A stretch of DNA of 64,000 bases from JAHDDW01 sp964648795 (lineage in GTDB: Bacteria > Actinomycetota > Acidimicrobiia > Acidimicrobiales > SZUA-35): NCBI GenBank assembly GCA_964648795.1, contig CAZYMB010000002.1:138038-202037 (forward strand), in the 5' to 3' direction. Of the stretch, positions 35,982-45,505 are shown piece after piece. Under the pieces are notes generated by a model. The model had not been told where the DNA came from and did no database searches. It saw only the letters and a program-made list of their open reading frames with translations. Made by a program: the position numbers and the translations under genes. Positions within the stretch are counted from its first letter, which is position 1; each line of letters starts with the position of its first letter.

Positions 35982-38435
35982 ATGACACTTACAAACGATT
36001 ACAGCGAAACAGAAACACTTAAAACGACTGAGTCGCCAGGTTCGGATCAACCAGTAATCGAGATGAGGGTCAAGAAACGTAACGGCGCTTTGGAATCTGT
36101 TGACGTTAACAAGATCGTTAACGCTGTAGCCAAGTGTTCGGAAGGGTTGCTCAACGTCGACCCAATGCGAGTTGCTACCCGAACTATCTCCGCTCTTGCA
36201 GACGGCGCTACTACCCAGGAGTTAGACGAGCTATCTATTAGAACTGCAGCTGGCTTCATTGTCGAAGAGCCAAACTACTCCAAGCTTGCTGCTCGACTTC
36301 TTTCTACATATATAGACAAAGAAGTTCGCAACCAGAGCATTCCTTGGTTCTCTGAATCAATATCACGTGGTCACGAGCTGGGACTAATCAGCGATGAAGT
36401 TCTTGCGTTCGTAAATGACAATGCTCCAGCGCTAAATGCAGCCGTTAACTCAGATAGAGCCCGTAAGTTCGAGTTCCTAGGCCTACGCACTGTTTATGAC
36501 CGCTACTTGCTACGTCACCCTGAAACACGGGAAATTATAGAAACCCCACAGTATTTCTTCTTGCGTGTGGCCTGTGGCCTGTCTCGTTCAGCTGAAGAGG
36601 CTATTTCTTTCTATGACCTTATGAGTTCGTTGGCTTACCTGCCTTCAAGCCCAACTTTGTTCAACTCAGGTACGCGTCACGCTCAGATGTCGTCTTGTTA
36701 CCTTCTTGATTCACCAAAAGATGACCTTGTAGATATTTACAAGCGTTATTCAGACATCGCCCGCCTCTCAAAGTTTGCTGGCGGCATTGGTGTTGCTTGG
36801 TCACGTATCCGATCTAAGGGCTCTCTAATTAAGGGGACCAATGGTCTTTCTTCTGGAGTTGTGCCTTGGCTTAAGACTCTTGATTCTTCAGTAGCGGCAG
36901 TTAACCAGGGTGGCCGGCGTAAAGGCGCAGCTTGTATCTATCTAGAAAGCTGGCACGCAGACATAGAAGAATTCCTCGAACTGCGTGATAACACAGGCGA
37001 TCATCAGCGTCGTGCGCATAACTTGAATCTTGCTAACTGGATTCCTGACTTGTTCATGGAACGTGTCGATAAAGATTGGCAGTGGTCACTGTTCGACCCT
37101 AAGAAGGTTCCTCAATTAGTAGATACCTATGGTGAGGACTTCCGTAGAGCTTACGAAGAAGCAGAGTCTAAAGGGCTTTACGAAAGACAAGTTTCTGCCC
37201 GTGACCTTTACACCCGCATGATGCGAACCCTTGCTCAGACCGGTAACGGTTGGATGACTTTCAAGGACGCTTCGAATGAGAAGTGTAATCAGACTGGTTG
37301 GAACCCTGAAGAGGGCGAAGCGCCACCAGTTGTGCACCTATCTAACCTTTGTACCGAGATTCTAGAAGTTACCAGCGCTGGAGAAACAGCTGTATGTAAC
37401 CTTGGTTCGGTCAACCTGGGTGAGTTCGTCAAGCCTGACAACAAGTCGTTCGACTTCGATGGCTTGGCTGCAACTGTTCAGCAGGTAATGCCATTCCTAG
37501 ACCGTGTAATCGACATTAACTACTACCCAACAGAAGAAGCCGCTCACTCAAATGAGCGTTGGCGCCCGGTTGGTCTTGGTCTTATGGGGCTACAAGATGT
37601 CTTCTTCAAGATGGGGCTGTCTTTCGACTCACCAGAAGCGCAGAAACTATCTGCTCGCATCTCTGAAGAGATTTACTACAACGCTCTATGGGCCTCAACC
37701 GAACTAGCTGAGGCTAATGGCCCTCACGAGACGTTTGCTAAGACAAGAGCCGCTAAGGGCGAGCTTCAGTTCGACATGTGGGATGTAACCCCAACAGATG
37801 AGGAACGTTGGCAACTAGTTCGTGACCGTATTGCTTCCCACGGTTTGCGCAACTCACTAATGATCGCAATTGCTCCAACAGCTACCATTGCTTCGATTGC
37901 TGGTTGTTTCGAGTGTATTGAACCGCAGGTTTCTAACTTATTTAAGAAAGAGACTTTGTCTGGCGAGTTCCTTCTAATTAACCGCTACTTGGTTAGCGAA
38001 CTTCAGGAGCGAGGTCTCTGGGATGAAGAGATGATCTCAGAGGTTAAGCAAGCAGAAGGATCAATCCAAGGCATTGATCGTATCCCTGATGACCTGAAAG
38101 AGATCTTCAGAACTGCTTGGGAAATCCCAATGCGGTCACTAATTGATATGGCAACTGGTCGAGGAGCATTCATTGACCAAAGCCAGTCACTAAACCTATT
38201 TATGGAATCTCCAACAATAGGTAAGCTCTCGTCTATGTATATGTATGCGTGGAAGGCGGGTATTAAGACCACTTACTACATGAGGTCTCGCCCAGCTACT
38301 CGCATCAACAAGACAACTACTCAGAAAACAACTCCAATAACATCACCAGATGATGACAAAAAGACTGAGTACACAGACGCAGAAGCGCTTGCATGTTCGC
38401 TGGAGAACCCAGAATCGTGCGAAGCGTGTGACTAG
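35982..38435 (+). CDS. nrdA: Ribonucleoside-diphosphate reductase alpha subunit, class Ia
   Basis: The 817-residue large subunit makes deoxyribonucleotides with NrdB. An ATP-cone allosteric domain (about 25-115, VKKRNGALESVDVNKIVNA) opens the protein. Active-site elements include MSSCYLLD, NLCTEI and AVCNLGSVNLG. The C-terminus CSLENPESCEACD provides the shuttle cysteines. nrdB follows 67 bases downstream. It starts at ATG. Confidence 0.95.
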   Translation: MTLTNDYSETETLKTTESPGSDQPVIEMRVKKRNGALESVDVNKIVNAVAKCSEGLLNVDPMRVATRTISALADGATTQELDELSIRTAAGFIVEEPNYSKLAARLLSTYIDKEVRNQSIPWFSESISRGHELGLISDEVLAFVNDNAPALNAAVNSDRARKFEFLGLRTVYDRYLLRHPETREIIETPQYFFLRVACGLSRSAEEAISFYDLMSSLAYLPSSPTLFNSGTRHAQMSSCYLLDSPKDDLVDIYKRYSDIARLSKFAGGIGVAWSRIRSKGSLIKGTNGLSSGVVPWLKTLDSSVAAVNQGGRRKGAACIYLESWHADIEEFLELRDNTGDHQRRAHNLNLANWIPDLFMERVDKDWQWSLFDPKKVPQLVDTYGEDFRRAYEEAESKGLYERQVSARDLYTRMMRTLAQTGNGWMTFKDASNEKCNQTGWNPEEGEAPPVVHLSNLCTEILEVTSAGETAVCNLGSVNLGEFVKPDNKSFDFDGLAATVQQVMPFLDRVIDINYYPTEEAAHSNERWRPVGLGLMGLQDVFFKMGLSFDSPEAQKLSARISEEIYYNALWASTELAEANGPHETFAKTRAAKGELQFDMWDVTPTDEERWQLVRDRIASHGLRNSLMIAIAPTATIASIAGCFECIEPQVSNLFKKETLSGEFLLINRYLVSELQERGLWDEEMISEVKQAEGSIQGIDRIPDDLKEIFRTAWEIPMRSLIDMATGRGAFIDQSQSLNLFMESPTIGKLSSMYMYAWKAGIKTTYYMRSRPATRINKTTTQKTTPITSPDDDKKTEYTDAEALACSLENPESCEACD

Positions 38436-38502
38436 AGATATTTAACCACTAGTATCAAAACCCGCACCAGAATTCCCGTCCAACCAACTCAGAAAGACTT
38501 TA

Positions 38503-39582
38503 ATGGCTGTTACCAATGACGCTCAATCGTATGAGAAACAAGAGAGTCAAGCCCCTAAACAACAAACCTCTAGCCGCCCAAACAACATTCTGGACCCAGG
38601 GTTTGATTTAACGCTTCGCCCAATGCGTTACCCACAATTCTACGAAATGTACCAAGACGCTATTAAGAACACTTGGACAGTAGATGAAATTGACTTTTCA
38701 GATGACTTAACTGATCTTGATCGCAAGCTAATGCCAGCAGAGAAGCATCTTGTGTCTCGCCTGGTTGCATTCTTTGCTACCGGCGATTCGATTGTTGCGA
38801 ACAACTTAGTGCTGAACCTTTACGAACACATCAATGCTCCAGAAGCTCGCATGTATCTGTCTCGTCAGCTTTACGAAGAAGCACTACACGTACAGTTCTA
38901 TTTAACACTTCTAGATAACTACATTCCAGATCATGAAGAGCGTGCCCAAGCATTCGATGCACTAGAGAACATTCCTTCTATTCGCCATAAGGGCGAGTTC
39001 TGCTTTAAGTGGATTGATTCACTTGAGCACATAGACAAGATCGAAACTAAGGAAGATCGTAAGAAGTTCTTGTTGAACCTCATCTGCTTCGCTACTTGTA
39101 TTGAAGGCTTGTTCTTCTTCGCAGCGTTCGCTTATGTTTACTTCCTGCGTTCTAAAGGCCTACTTAACGGTCTAGCGTCTGGAACTAACTGGGTGTTCCG
39201 TGACGAAAGCTGTCATATGAACTTTGCTCTAGAAGTAGTGAATACAGTTCGTAACGAAGAACCAGACTTGTTCGATGATGATCTAGAAGAACAGATCATT
39301 CAAATGATTAATGAAGCAGTGGATGCAGAGCACATGTTCGCTGCCGACGTGTTGGGCGAAGGTGTGCCAGGTATGAGCCTTAAAGATATGCGCACATACC
39401 TAGAGTTTGTTGCCGATCAGCGTTTCTCGCAGCTTGGTATCGAACCACAGTTCAAAGTAAAGAACCCGTTTGACTTTATGGAACTACAAGACGTTCAAGA
39501 ACTAACTAACTTCTTTGAGCGAACAGTGTCTGCTTACCAAACAGGCGTCACGGGTGACGTCAGCTTCGACGAGGAATTTTAG
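38503..39582 (+). CDS. nrdB: Ribonucleoside-diphosphate reductase beta subunit, class Ia
   Basis: The 359-residue radical-generating subunit has metal ligands in FFATGDSIVANN, YEEALHVQFY and DESCHMNFALE. The tyrosine in ALHVQFY aligns with the radical tyrosine Tyr122 of E. coli, so this is a tyrosyl-radical form, not the tyrosine-less class Ic. The C-terminus SFDEEF is the usual NrdA docking tail. It is cotranscribed with nrdA and ends 7 bases before the convergent sigma-like gene. Confidence 0.95.
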   Translation: MAVTNDAQSYEKQESQAPKQQTSSRPNNILDPGFDLTLRPMRYPQFYEMYQDAIKNTWTVDEIDFSDDLTDLDRKLMPAEKHLVSRLVAFFATGDSIVANNLVLNLYEHINAPEARMYLSRQLYEEALHVQFYLTLLDNYIPDHEERAQAFDALENIPSIRHKGEFCFKWIDSLEHIDKIETKEDRKKFLLNLICFATCIEGLFFFAAFAYVYFLRSKGLLNGLASGTNWVFRDESCHMNFALEVVNTVRNEEPDLFDDDLEEQIIQMINEAVDAEHMFAADVLGEGVPGMSLKDMRTYLEFVADQRFSQLGIEPQFKVKNPFDFMELQDVQELTNFFERTVSAYQTGVTGDVSFDEEF

Positions 39583-39589
39583 TAACTCT

Positions 39590-40501
39590 TTACTGGGTCG
39601 GGGGCCTTCGAGCATTCTCGGCTCGTTTAGTTAGAAAGTCTTGGAGACTCTCGGATATATCTTCAGGTTTAGTTTCTACGATCCTGATTGATTTGCGGGT
39701 CTTAGGTTGCGGGGCTCGTTTCGCTGGGGCCTTACGCTTGCTCGTTTGTGGTTTACTTCTCTTGGACTTAGTGGCCTTAGTCGGATCTGATATACCAGTT
39801 TCTGGTGCTGTTAGATCCATCAAGCCCAGAAGAAAGAGTTGTTCTCTGACGACATGAAGGTCGACCCCAACTTTCTGAGCGAGAAGTTGCTGTTTGCCGC
39901 TGTGTCTTATTCGTTGTAGGACTACTGATTCGCTAATATCTCGGTTGGCTTTTTTAGCCGCATCTATTTTTTCTGTAGTGTCTGCTAGTTCTAGTTGTAT
40001 GTCCAGTATGGCTTTAAAGTGCGAGCCGGGCTGCTTTGCTTCACTAGTGATGATGCCTTTGATTCGGCTATTTACGTTGCGCCGAATCTGGGTTGCAAGT
40101 AGGTCTTTGGTAGCGGCGTCGACGTCCGTGATAGATCGAATAGTTCTGTAGAGCTCGAGGGAACCGGCAGCTAGCAATATATCCGGGTCAATTAGTCCAA
40201 GCAGTCTTGGGATGTGATTGATACCAAGTGCAGTTGGATCTGCCGCATTGAGTTGGCTTTTGGCCCTCTTAGTGACTGCCATGACAAGGGGCGAGTAGTG
40301 TCGCCAGAGCAGTTTTGCTGCTTTATCTCCTTCAAAAAGTTTAGTGCTGACTTCGAGTTGTTGGCTTGGGTCAAGGTTGCGGTTATCTACGCCACGGAGC
40401 TTGTTGGCATCGGTAAGAGTTTTCCACGTTGATGCTAGTTCTTTGGCGCCTAGTTTTTGGCCGGAGAACAACGATGAAAAATTTGAAATGTTTATGGTCA
40501 T
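39590..40501 (-). CDS. Sigma-factor-like protein lacking region 4, divergent to T4SS operon
   Basis: The 303-residue product has no obvious close family. Residues about 50-150 look like sigma region 2: GDKAAKLLWRHYSPLVMAVT, then DPDILLAAGSLELYRTIRSI and a TQIRRNVNSRIKG helix. This parallels REELARAGALGLVEASRRFD and AAQRIRGAILD of the FliA/WhiG factor at 1720-2679. Residues about 170-230 resemble region 3. Region 4 is absent, replaced by a basic Lys/Pro/Arg tail (KSKRSKPQTSKRKAPAKRAP). It is divergent from the T4SS-like operon, with 275 bases between. A regulator role is inference. Confidence 0.45.
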   Translation of the reverse strand: MTINISNFSSLFSGQKLGAKELASTWKTLTDANKLRGVDNRNLDPSQQLEVSTKLFEGDKAAKLLWRHYSPLVMAVTKRAKSQLNAADPTALGINHIPRLLGLIDPDILLAAGSLELYRTIRSITDVDAATKDLLATQIRRNVNSRIKGIITSEAKQPGSHFKAILDIQLELADTTEKIDAAKKANRDISESVVLQRIRHSGKQQLLAQKVGVDLHVVREQLFLLGLMDLTAPETGISDPTKATKSKRSKPQTSKRKAPAKRAPQPKTRKSIRIVETKPEDISESLQDFLTKRAENARRPPTQ

Positions 40502-40631
40502 TTGTCCGCCTTATTGGTTATTAACTCTAGCCAAAAGCCATCGTTTTTGGTGATTCGGTCAACTTGATAGGGCAGCGGCCCCAATAGCTTGGGTAAATCT
40601 ATTATTCAGCTAGAATAGCGAGGTTAACGCC

Positions 40632-40650
40632 CTGGTTATCTAAAAACCAG
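40632..40650. promoter_or_regulatory. Inverted repeat in the sigma-like/T4SS divergent spacer
   Basis: CTGGTT (40632-40637) and AACCAG (40645-40650) form an inverted repeat in the 275-base spacer that must hold the promoters of both directions. The segment 40672-40690 also has two TAGCTA palindromes. A good ribosome site (AAAGGAAAG) precedes the first T4SS gene. No riboswitch pattern was recognised. Confidence 0.3.
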
Positions 40651-40776
40651 TGTGGTAATCTTTAGATATAGCTAATTAAGAACTAGCTAGGCGGAAATTC
40701 GGCGGAACATTTTAAGCAAGGCTTTAGCGGGCAAGCTTCCAATTACTTCCGGGTTCTTACTAAAAGGAAAGTAATC

Positions 40777-41145
40777 ATGTTAGAAGTTCTAGATATTGTG
40801 AGCTTTGATTTATTGGCACAAGTAGATGTGCCCGAAGTTGGAAGTACAGAGATTCCTGGTCTTGGGCCAGTTCTCATAACAGTCCTTGAATGGGTTAAGT
40901 GGCTATCAATCATCGCAGGTATTGGTGGCATTATTGTTATCGCCATCATGATGATGATCGGTCGTAGAAACCGTTCGCAGATGGCTGCAGATGGTCTATC
41001 TGCTCTCCCATGGATTGTTGGCGGGCTTATCTTAATTGGTATCTCAACTCAGTTTGCTCAGTGGCTAATCGATGCTGGTGAAGCAGGAGAATTTGGCGAC
41101 GAGCAAGCGGCAGCATTAGTCGTAGAAGAAACTGAAGCTATCTAG
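40777..41145 (+). CDS. VirB2/TrbC-like small membrane protein 1
   Basis: The 122-residue product has two membrane helices (about 40-62 and 78-97) around a short basic loop GRRNRSQMAADGLSALPW. That layout is shared by the VirB2/TrbC pilin-like proteins that open actinobacterial T4SS loci. The same loop (GRRNRSASAATALGAAPW) recurs in the product at 43221-43907, so the two are paralogues. The N-terminus is not a clear signal peptide. It opens the operon. Confidence 0.65.
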   Translation: MLEVLDIVSFDLLAQVDVPEVGSTEIPGLGPVLITVLEWVKWLSIIAGIGGIIVIAIMMMIGRRNRSQMAADGLSALPWIVGGLILIGISTQFAQWLIDAGEAGEFGDEQAAALVVEETEAI

Positions 41146-41188
41146 CTAAAGCTTCTTCTAGGAGCTTAGTTAGCGACAGGACCGAGAG

Positions 41189-41920
41189 ATGCGTCAGTCA
41201 CAGGCACAAGCAAGGATCATACTTTCCACGGTTGCCATATTGGTAATCGGAGGCCTTGCCGTGCTTGGCTGGTTCGTCATTAATAACACTCGAGACGAGA
41301 CCATTGAAGAGGTAGCGGCTGCACCTGTTAGCCTTGAGCAAGTTCCGGCGACTCCATTTGAGTCCGAGCTTGACCGGCTTGGGACACTTACGAGAGCACA
41401 ATTGATCGCTAATCCAGTTGGTTACTCGTTTGAATCGCCTCAGCAAACATACTGGTATCCAGTCTCAGAAGAGTTTGGCCCAACTATTTTTGATGGCGTC
41501 ACATCGTCTGGTTTCAGTAGGACTACTGAAGGAGCGGGCTTAGCAGCTATTCATCTGTACTATCGAAGCTTTCCAGTTAATCCAGAATTCCAGACAGTGT
41601 TAGATGACCAGATAACCGGGCCTTCTAAATCGGTTATCGCTGATTCTAGGGTCTCTGCTGCAGAGCAACTGACCGGTTTTGATTCGGTCGCTCAGCGAAC
41701 TTTCCCGGTCGGGTGGGATGTGTTGTCCTATGACGAAAACTCAGCAGAATTTCTTATTTACTATGGCGAAATAGAATCTGTTGATCTTTTTGGTCGACGA
41801 CTCAGGGTGGCATGGAGTGACAATGATTGGAAGTTAGTGGCTTCTGGTGAGGCCCCATTCAGATCAATTAGTGATGTAGGTGTTCCAAGAGATTTCGATC
41901 TTACAGGGGCGTTCAAATGA
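41189..41920 (+). CDS. VirB8-like (DUF8175-type) T4SS protein
   Basis: The 243-residue product has one N-terminal membrane helix (about 10-32) and an exported domain with WYPVSEEFGPTIFDGVTSSG and GFSRTTEGAGLAAIHLYYRS. That pattern resembles the NTF2-like exported proteins (DUF8175) found beside SCO6880-type proteins in actinobacterial conjugative elements. It would be the VirB8-equivalent assembly factor. Its stop overlaps the next start by ATGA. Family recall is from pattern, not a search. Confidence 0.6.
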   Translation: MRQSQAQARIILSTVAILVIGGLAVLGWFVINNTRDETIEEVAAAPVSLEQVPATPFESELDRLGTLTRAQLIANPVGYSFESPQQTYWYPVSEEFGPTIFDGVTSSGFSRTTEGAGLAAIHLYYRSFPVNPEFQTVLDDQITGPSKSVIADSRVSAAEQLTGFDSVAQRTFPVGWDVLSYDENSAEFLIYYGEIESVDLFGRRLRVAWSDNDWKLVASGEAPFRSISDVGVPRDFDLTGAFK

Positions 41921-43221
41921 AACGAATAATTTTTCTTAGTGTAGCTATTGTGTTCGCCGTGCTGTTGGCGCCGAGTGTTGCCTTTGCACAAGAGGTATCA
42001 ATTCCTAATGACGCCGAGTGGCCGGCGATTCAGAACGATGAGAACTTCTTAGAGCTATACGAATTGTTTTCGAGTGAGGTTTCGGGTAATAGTACGTTGT
42101 CGGTCCCCACAGCGGAAGAGTTCTTTCAGACATTGAGTGAATTTGATGGTAATGATGGAGAGTACGGACGAGAGGAAGCGAGAAATCTTGGCCAAGTCTT
42201 TGTTGAGGTGCGAGGCGCCGATATACATGATCAGGGGAGTATCAACTCTTGTTCCTACAACGAGTTGGGCGGTCGTAAAGGAACAATTTCTAGCCCTCTT
42301 TCATTCATTGACGGACCGTTTGTTAGGGCCGACGCTTGGATTTGTAACAATTTTGTACCGAGTGAAATTGCGGAAGATGCCTTAGACAGCGCTGGCGATC
42401 AAATATCTGAGACAGGTGATAGTGCGAGGGCTTGGGCAACCGAAGCTTTTGAATCTGTTGTCCATTGGATAGCAGGACGTCCTTCACTTATTACTACTGA
42501 TGGTTGGGCTCAAACCACCCTGGCTGTTAATAGAGCCCTATTCACAATCACCATTGGAATAGTTGCGGCTGGAGTGCTTTGGCAGGCATTACGAATAATT
42601 TGGAATAAGAGCGGCGTGCCGTTAGCTGACCTTATTAAGTCGATAGGTATTTTCGTCTTTGTCTCCATAACAGGGGTTTTCTTAGTTCAGTTAGCTTCAG
42701 CTGCTTCTGATGAGTTAGCAGCAAATTTCATTAGTTCAATTGACCTCGAGGAGCTAGAAGATTTTCAGCTGCCTGTACCCGAAGCCGTAGGCGATGTAGT
42801 AGTGGCAATATGGTCTCTGCTGTTGATCGTTGGGTTGGCGTTTCAGTTCATTGCAATCTTCGTCAAGGAGATTGGTGTTGTTATAGCAAGTGGCGCTCTA
42901 GCACTGGCTGCGGCAGGTCAGTTCTTTAATTTCTCTAAGCAATGGTTAGACAAGATAATTGGTGCCGTTATTGGCTTCATGGTGTTCAAGCCATTTATCG
43001 CTTTGAGTTTGGCGATCGGGTTTGAGATGATGAAGATCCCTGGAATCGTCGGGGTGATGGCTGGTGGTGTTACTGTCTTTATGACTGCTTTCGGTATCGG
43101 TCCATTAATGAAGATCTTCACCAATATTGACTATGCCGGCAGTATCGGAAGCGGCTCGTCAATGGGTACTGGGGCTGTAATTCCAAGCGCTGGCCGAGGC
43201 GCACCAACGGGGGCGAGCTAA
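41917..43221 (+). CDS. VirB6/TrbL-like polytopic membrane protein
   Basis: The 434-residue product has a signal peptide (about 1-25), an exported domain to about 170 and then some five to seven membrane helices (about 190-420). The C-terminus is Gly/Ser-rich. This layout matches VirB6/TrbL channel proteins of Gram-positive T4SSs, including TLAVNRALFTITIGIVAAG as the first core helix. It overlaps its neighbours on both sides (ATGA and TAATG). Exact number of helices is approximate. Confidence 0.7.
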   Translation: MKRIIFLSVAIVFAVLLAPSVAFAQEVSIPNDAEWPAIQNDENFLELYELFSSEVSGNSTLSVPTAEEFFQTLSEFDGNDGEYGREEARNLGQVFVEVRGADIHDQGSINSCSYNELGGRKGTISSPLSFIDGPFVRADAWICNNFVPSEIAEDALDSAGDQISETGDSARAWATEAFESVVHWIAGRPSLITTDGWAQTTLAVNRALFTITIGIVAAGVLWQALRIIWNKSGVPLADLIKSIGIFVFVSITGVFLVQLASAASDELAANFISSIDLEELEDFQLPVPEAVGDVVVAIWSLLLIVGLAFQFIAIFVKEIGVVIASGALALAAAGQFFNFSKQWLDKIIGAVIGFMVFKPFIALSLAIGFEMMKIPGIVGVMAGGVTVFMTAFGIGPLMKIFTNIDYAGSIGSGSSMGTGAVIPSAGRGAPTGAS

Positions 43222-43907
43222 TGATAGTTAAAGCACTAGTAGCGAGTCTATTCTTTGGCATCTTCGTATTCGCCAGCCCTGTACATGCACAGAGTAACTG
43301 CGGACCAGGACAAGTTAATCCCAATGCCTGCGAAAGTTTTAATGGGAGCGAAGAAGACCAAGCCGAGATAGCTGAAAGACTAGAAAATTTGGACGAAGAA
43401 TTTTCCATACCCCAAGAGATTCCATCTCCAGTGATCGGTGGCGGTAATGACCAAGTAGGTTTACCACTTTTGCGTACCGTGCTTGGCTACCTTAAGTGGG
43501 TTGCAGGTATTGCAGGGCTTGGCGCATTCTTGTTGATTGGGCTTCAGATGTCTATTGGCCGACGCAATCGCTCAGCTTCGGCTGCCACAGCGTTAGGGGC
43601 GGCTCCTTGGGTTGCCGTAGGCCTAGTCTTAGTCGGTTTGAGTTCAGGTCTGGCTGAGTGGGTACTAGAAATAGCCCACCCTGACAACACCCGGGTAGCA
43701 CCAAGTGTTCAAGAAGCTTTTGATGACTATCAATCTTGCCTGGAAATCGATGGCGCTAGTGAGCGTTCTGACTGCATAATCCAGTGGCGAGATGCGGACG
43801 GTTTCGGAGGCGGGATTAGGGAACAGGGCGCCCAATTTGCTGCCTGTGAGCTCATAGGTGATTCAGAAGAACGAGACATTTGCCACCTCAATAACAGCGG
43901 CCTCTAG
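43221..43907 (+). CDS. VirB2/TrbC-like membrane protein 2 with extra domains
   Basis: The 228-residue product has a signal peptide (about 1-18, ending HAQ), an exported segment with two cysteines, then two membrane helices (about 88-112 and 125-145) with the loop GRRNRSASAATALGAAPW. This is the same core as the product at 40777-41145. A C-terminal region (about 150-228) carries four further cysteines. It overlaps the VirB6-like gene by TAATG. The Cys-rich ends suggest disulfides outside the cell. Confidence 0.65.
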   Translation: MIVKALVASLFFGIFVFASPVHAQSNCGPGQVNPNACESFNGSEEDQAEIAERLENLDEEFSIPQEIPSPVIGGGNDQVGLPLLRTVLGYLKWVAGIAGLGAFLLIGLQMSIGRRNRSASAATALGAAPWVAVGLVLVGLSSGLAEWVLEIAHPDNTRVAPSVQEAFDDYQSCLEIDGASERSDCIIQWRDADGFGGGIREQGAQFAACELIGDSEERDICHLNNSGL

Positions 43908-43940
43908 GTCGAATGAATCATTAATTGAATAGGGGCTAGC

Positions 43941-43962
43941 TGACCTTTTCCTGAATAGGTCA
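43941..43962 (+). promoter_or_regulatory. Hairpin between T4SS sub-operons
   Basis: TGACCT (43941-43946) and AGGTCA (43957-43962) form an inverted repeat with a 10-base loop, in the only gap of about 100 bases inside the T4SS operon. It may be an operator, a partial terminator or an mRNA processing site. No T-run follows. Confidence 0.35.
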
Positions 43963-44003
43963 CAGTGGTACTCTTGTGTACATCGGCGGATATTGGAATA
44001 GGC

Positions 44004-45503
44004 GTGACAGAAACATCGGGTGAAGTAAGAACTTATGGCGGTTGGCGTCGTAAGCGCGGGCTTGGTCTATTCGGGTTGGGTCAAGTCGAGATGGGCGTAG
44101 CGTTTGTCGTACTAGCTGTGTTCTTCTGGGTACTAGTTTCGTTCAGAGTAATCCTTATCCCTATGGCCATAGTGACTGCAATCGTTATAGCTTCACTAAT
44201 TCGCATCGATGGTCTGCCTCTATGGTCCATAGTCAAACAAGAACTTAAACTTATTATGTCGGCTGCTCAAGGCGGCGGCCAGTTTGTATCAGGTTACTTC
44301 TCAAACTATGCACAGGGCTCCGGCGCAAATCTTCCGGGGGCACTTGCTCCAACTAGAACGTTTGAGATAACAACTGACTCTGGCTCAAGCTACGGCGTTG
44401 TTTATAATGATGCTTTAGAACATGCGACAGCAACCTGGCGAGTTCATCCTCATACTCCTCATTTAGCCGACCAAGCTCAGGTTGATACTTGGGTTGCTTC
44501 ATGGCATCAGTTCTTGGCGAGTCTTGGCTACATCGATCAGATATCGCATGTGGCTGTGACTGTGGCGACAGCAACTGAGCCGGGAGCGGTAGTCGCAGAG
44601 AATTTGATGGCTTCTCGAGCCGCTAATGCCCCAGCATTGGCGAAGGGCCTACTAGACGAGTTAGCCAGGCGAGAAACCGATGGAACTACTGTTTCTTCTA
44701 CCTATATATCAGTAACATTTGACACTCGCTACGGGCCCGCTGGCCGTGAAAAGAATGCCGGGACCAGAATTGAACACGTTACTGGTCTGATAAGAGCTAT
44801 GAACAGAGATATCAGAACATCTGGTTTGGCCTCAGCTACTCTGCTATCAGTCCCAGAACTGTCTGCGGTTACAAAGGGTGCCTTTGTTCCTTCTTTACGT
44901 AAGCCTTTAGTGGGGGCATTGCGAAGAGGTCAGACTGGACCGTTGCAATGGCATATCTCTGGACCAGGAAAAGCGGAATCTAATCGTTTCTACTACAGGC
45001 ACGATAACGCAATTACCACAGCCTGGACTATGCGAGAAGCTCCACGAGGGCATGTCACTGAAGATGTCCTATACAACCTTATGGCACCGGGTACGTTCCC
45101 GAAGCGAGTTACTTGGATGTGGAATCCTACCAAAGCCGATGATGCAGCAAGAATTCTTGAGACGGAAAGAACGTTAAGCGAAGCTAGACGGCTAGTTCGC
45201 GATCGAGGGCTGCGTGATGAAACAGCACGAGACGAATACGACCGTCAAATGACAGACATGGCAGCTGCTGATGAAGCCAGGGGTGCGGGCCTAGGAGACT
45301 TTACAATTTTGGTTACAAACACAATCGAAGTGTCACCGGAGATTACAGAAGATCAGATTAACTCTCTGATCGATCAGGTCACTGTCGAAGTCGAGTCACG
45401 AGCGAAGCAGGCTCGTATGTTGTTGCGTCCAGCTTTCGGTTATCACGATTTAGTTCTTTTCAGCACTCTGCCAGCAGGCATCAACCCGGTGAAAGTTGGT
45501 TGA
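44004..45503 (+). CDS. SCO6880 family (PrgI-like) T4SS membrane protein
   Basis: The product of about 499 residues begins with a PrgI-like section: RTYGGWRRKRGLGLFGLG, then two membrane helices (about 30-65). A long soluble part follows, with VVYNDALEHATATWRVHPH and DLVLFSTLPAGINP near the end. These are hallmarks of the SCO6880 family, found next to VirB4 in actinobacterial conjugative elements. I place the start at GTG 44004 to match family N-termini; a GTG at 43965 is in frame too. Its stop overlaps the VirB4-like gene's open frame. Confidence 0.75.
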   Translation: MTETSGEVRTYGGWRRKRGLGLFGLGQVEMGVAFVVLAVFFWVLVSFRVILIPMAIVTAIVIASLIRIDGLPLWSIVKQELKLIMSAAQGGGQFVSGYFSNYAQGSGANLPGALAPTRTFEITTDSGSSYGVVYNDALEHATATWRVHPHTPHLADQAQVDTWVASWHQFLASLGYIDQISHVAVTVATATEPGAVVAENLMASRAANAPALAKGLLDELARRETDGTTVSSTYISVTFDTRYGPAGREKNAGTRIEHVTGLIRAMNRDIRTSGLASATLLSVPELSAVTKGAFVPSLRKPLVGALRRGQTGPLQWHISGPGKAESNRFYYRHDNAITTAWTMREAPRGHVTEDVLYNLMAPGTFPKRVTWMWNPTKADDAARILETERTLSEARRLVRDRGLRDETARDEYDRQMTDMAAADEARGAGLGDFTILVTNTIEVSPEITEDQINSLIDQVTVEVESRAKQARMLLRPAFGYHDLVLFSTLPAGINPVKVG

Positions 45504-45505
45504 TA

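Noticed and set aside
40502..40776. Riboswitch (e.g. cyclic di-GMP) before the T4SS operon
   Set aside because: No conserved core could be matched; only a short inverted repeat.
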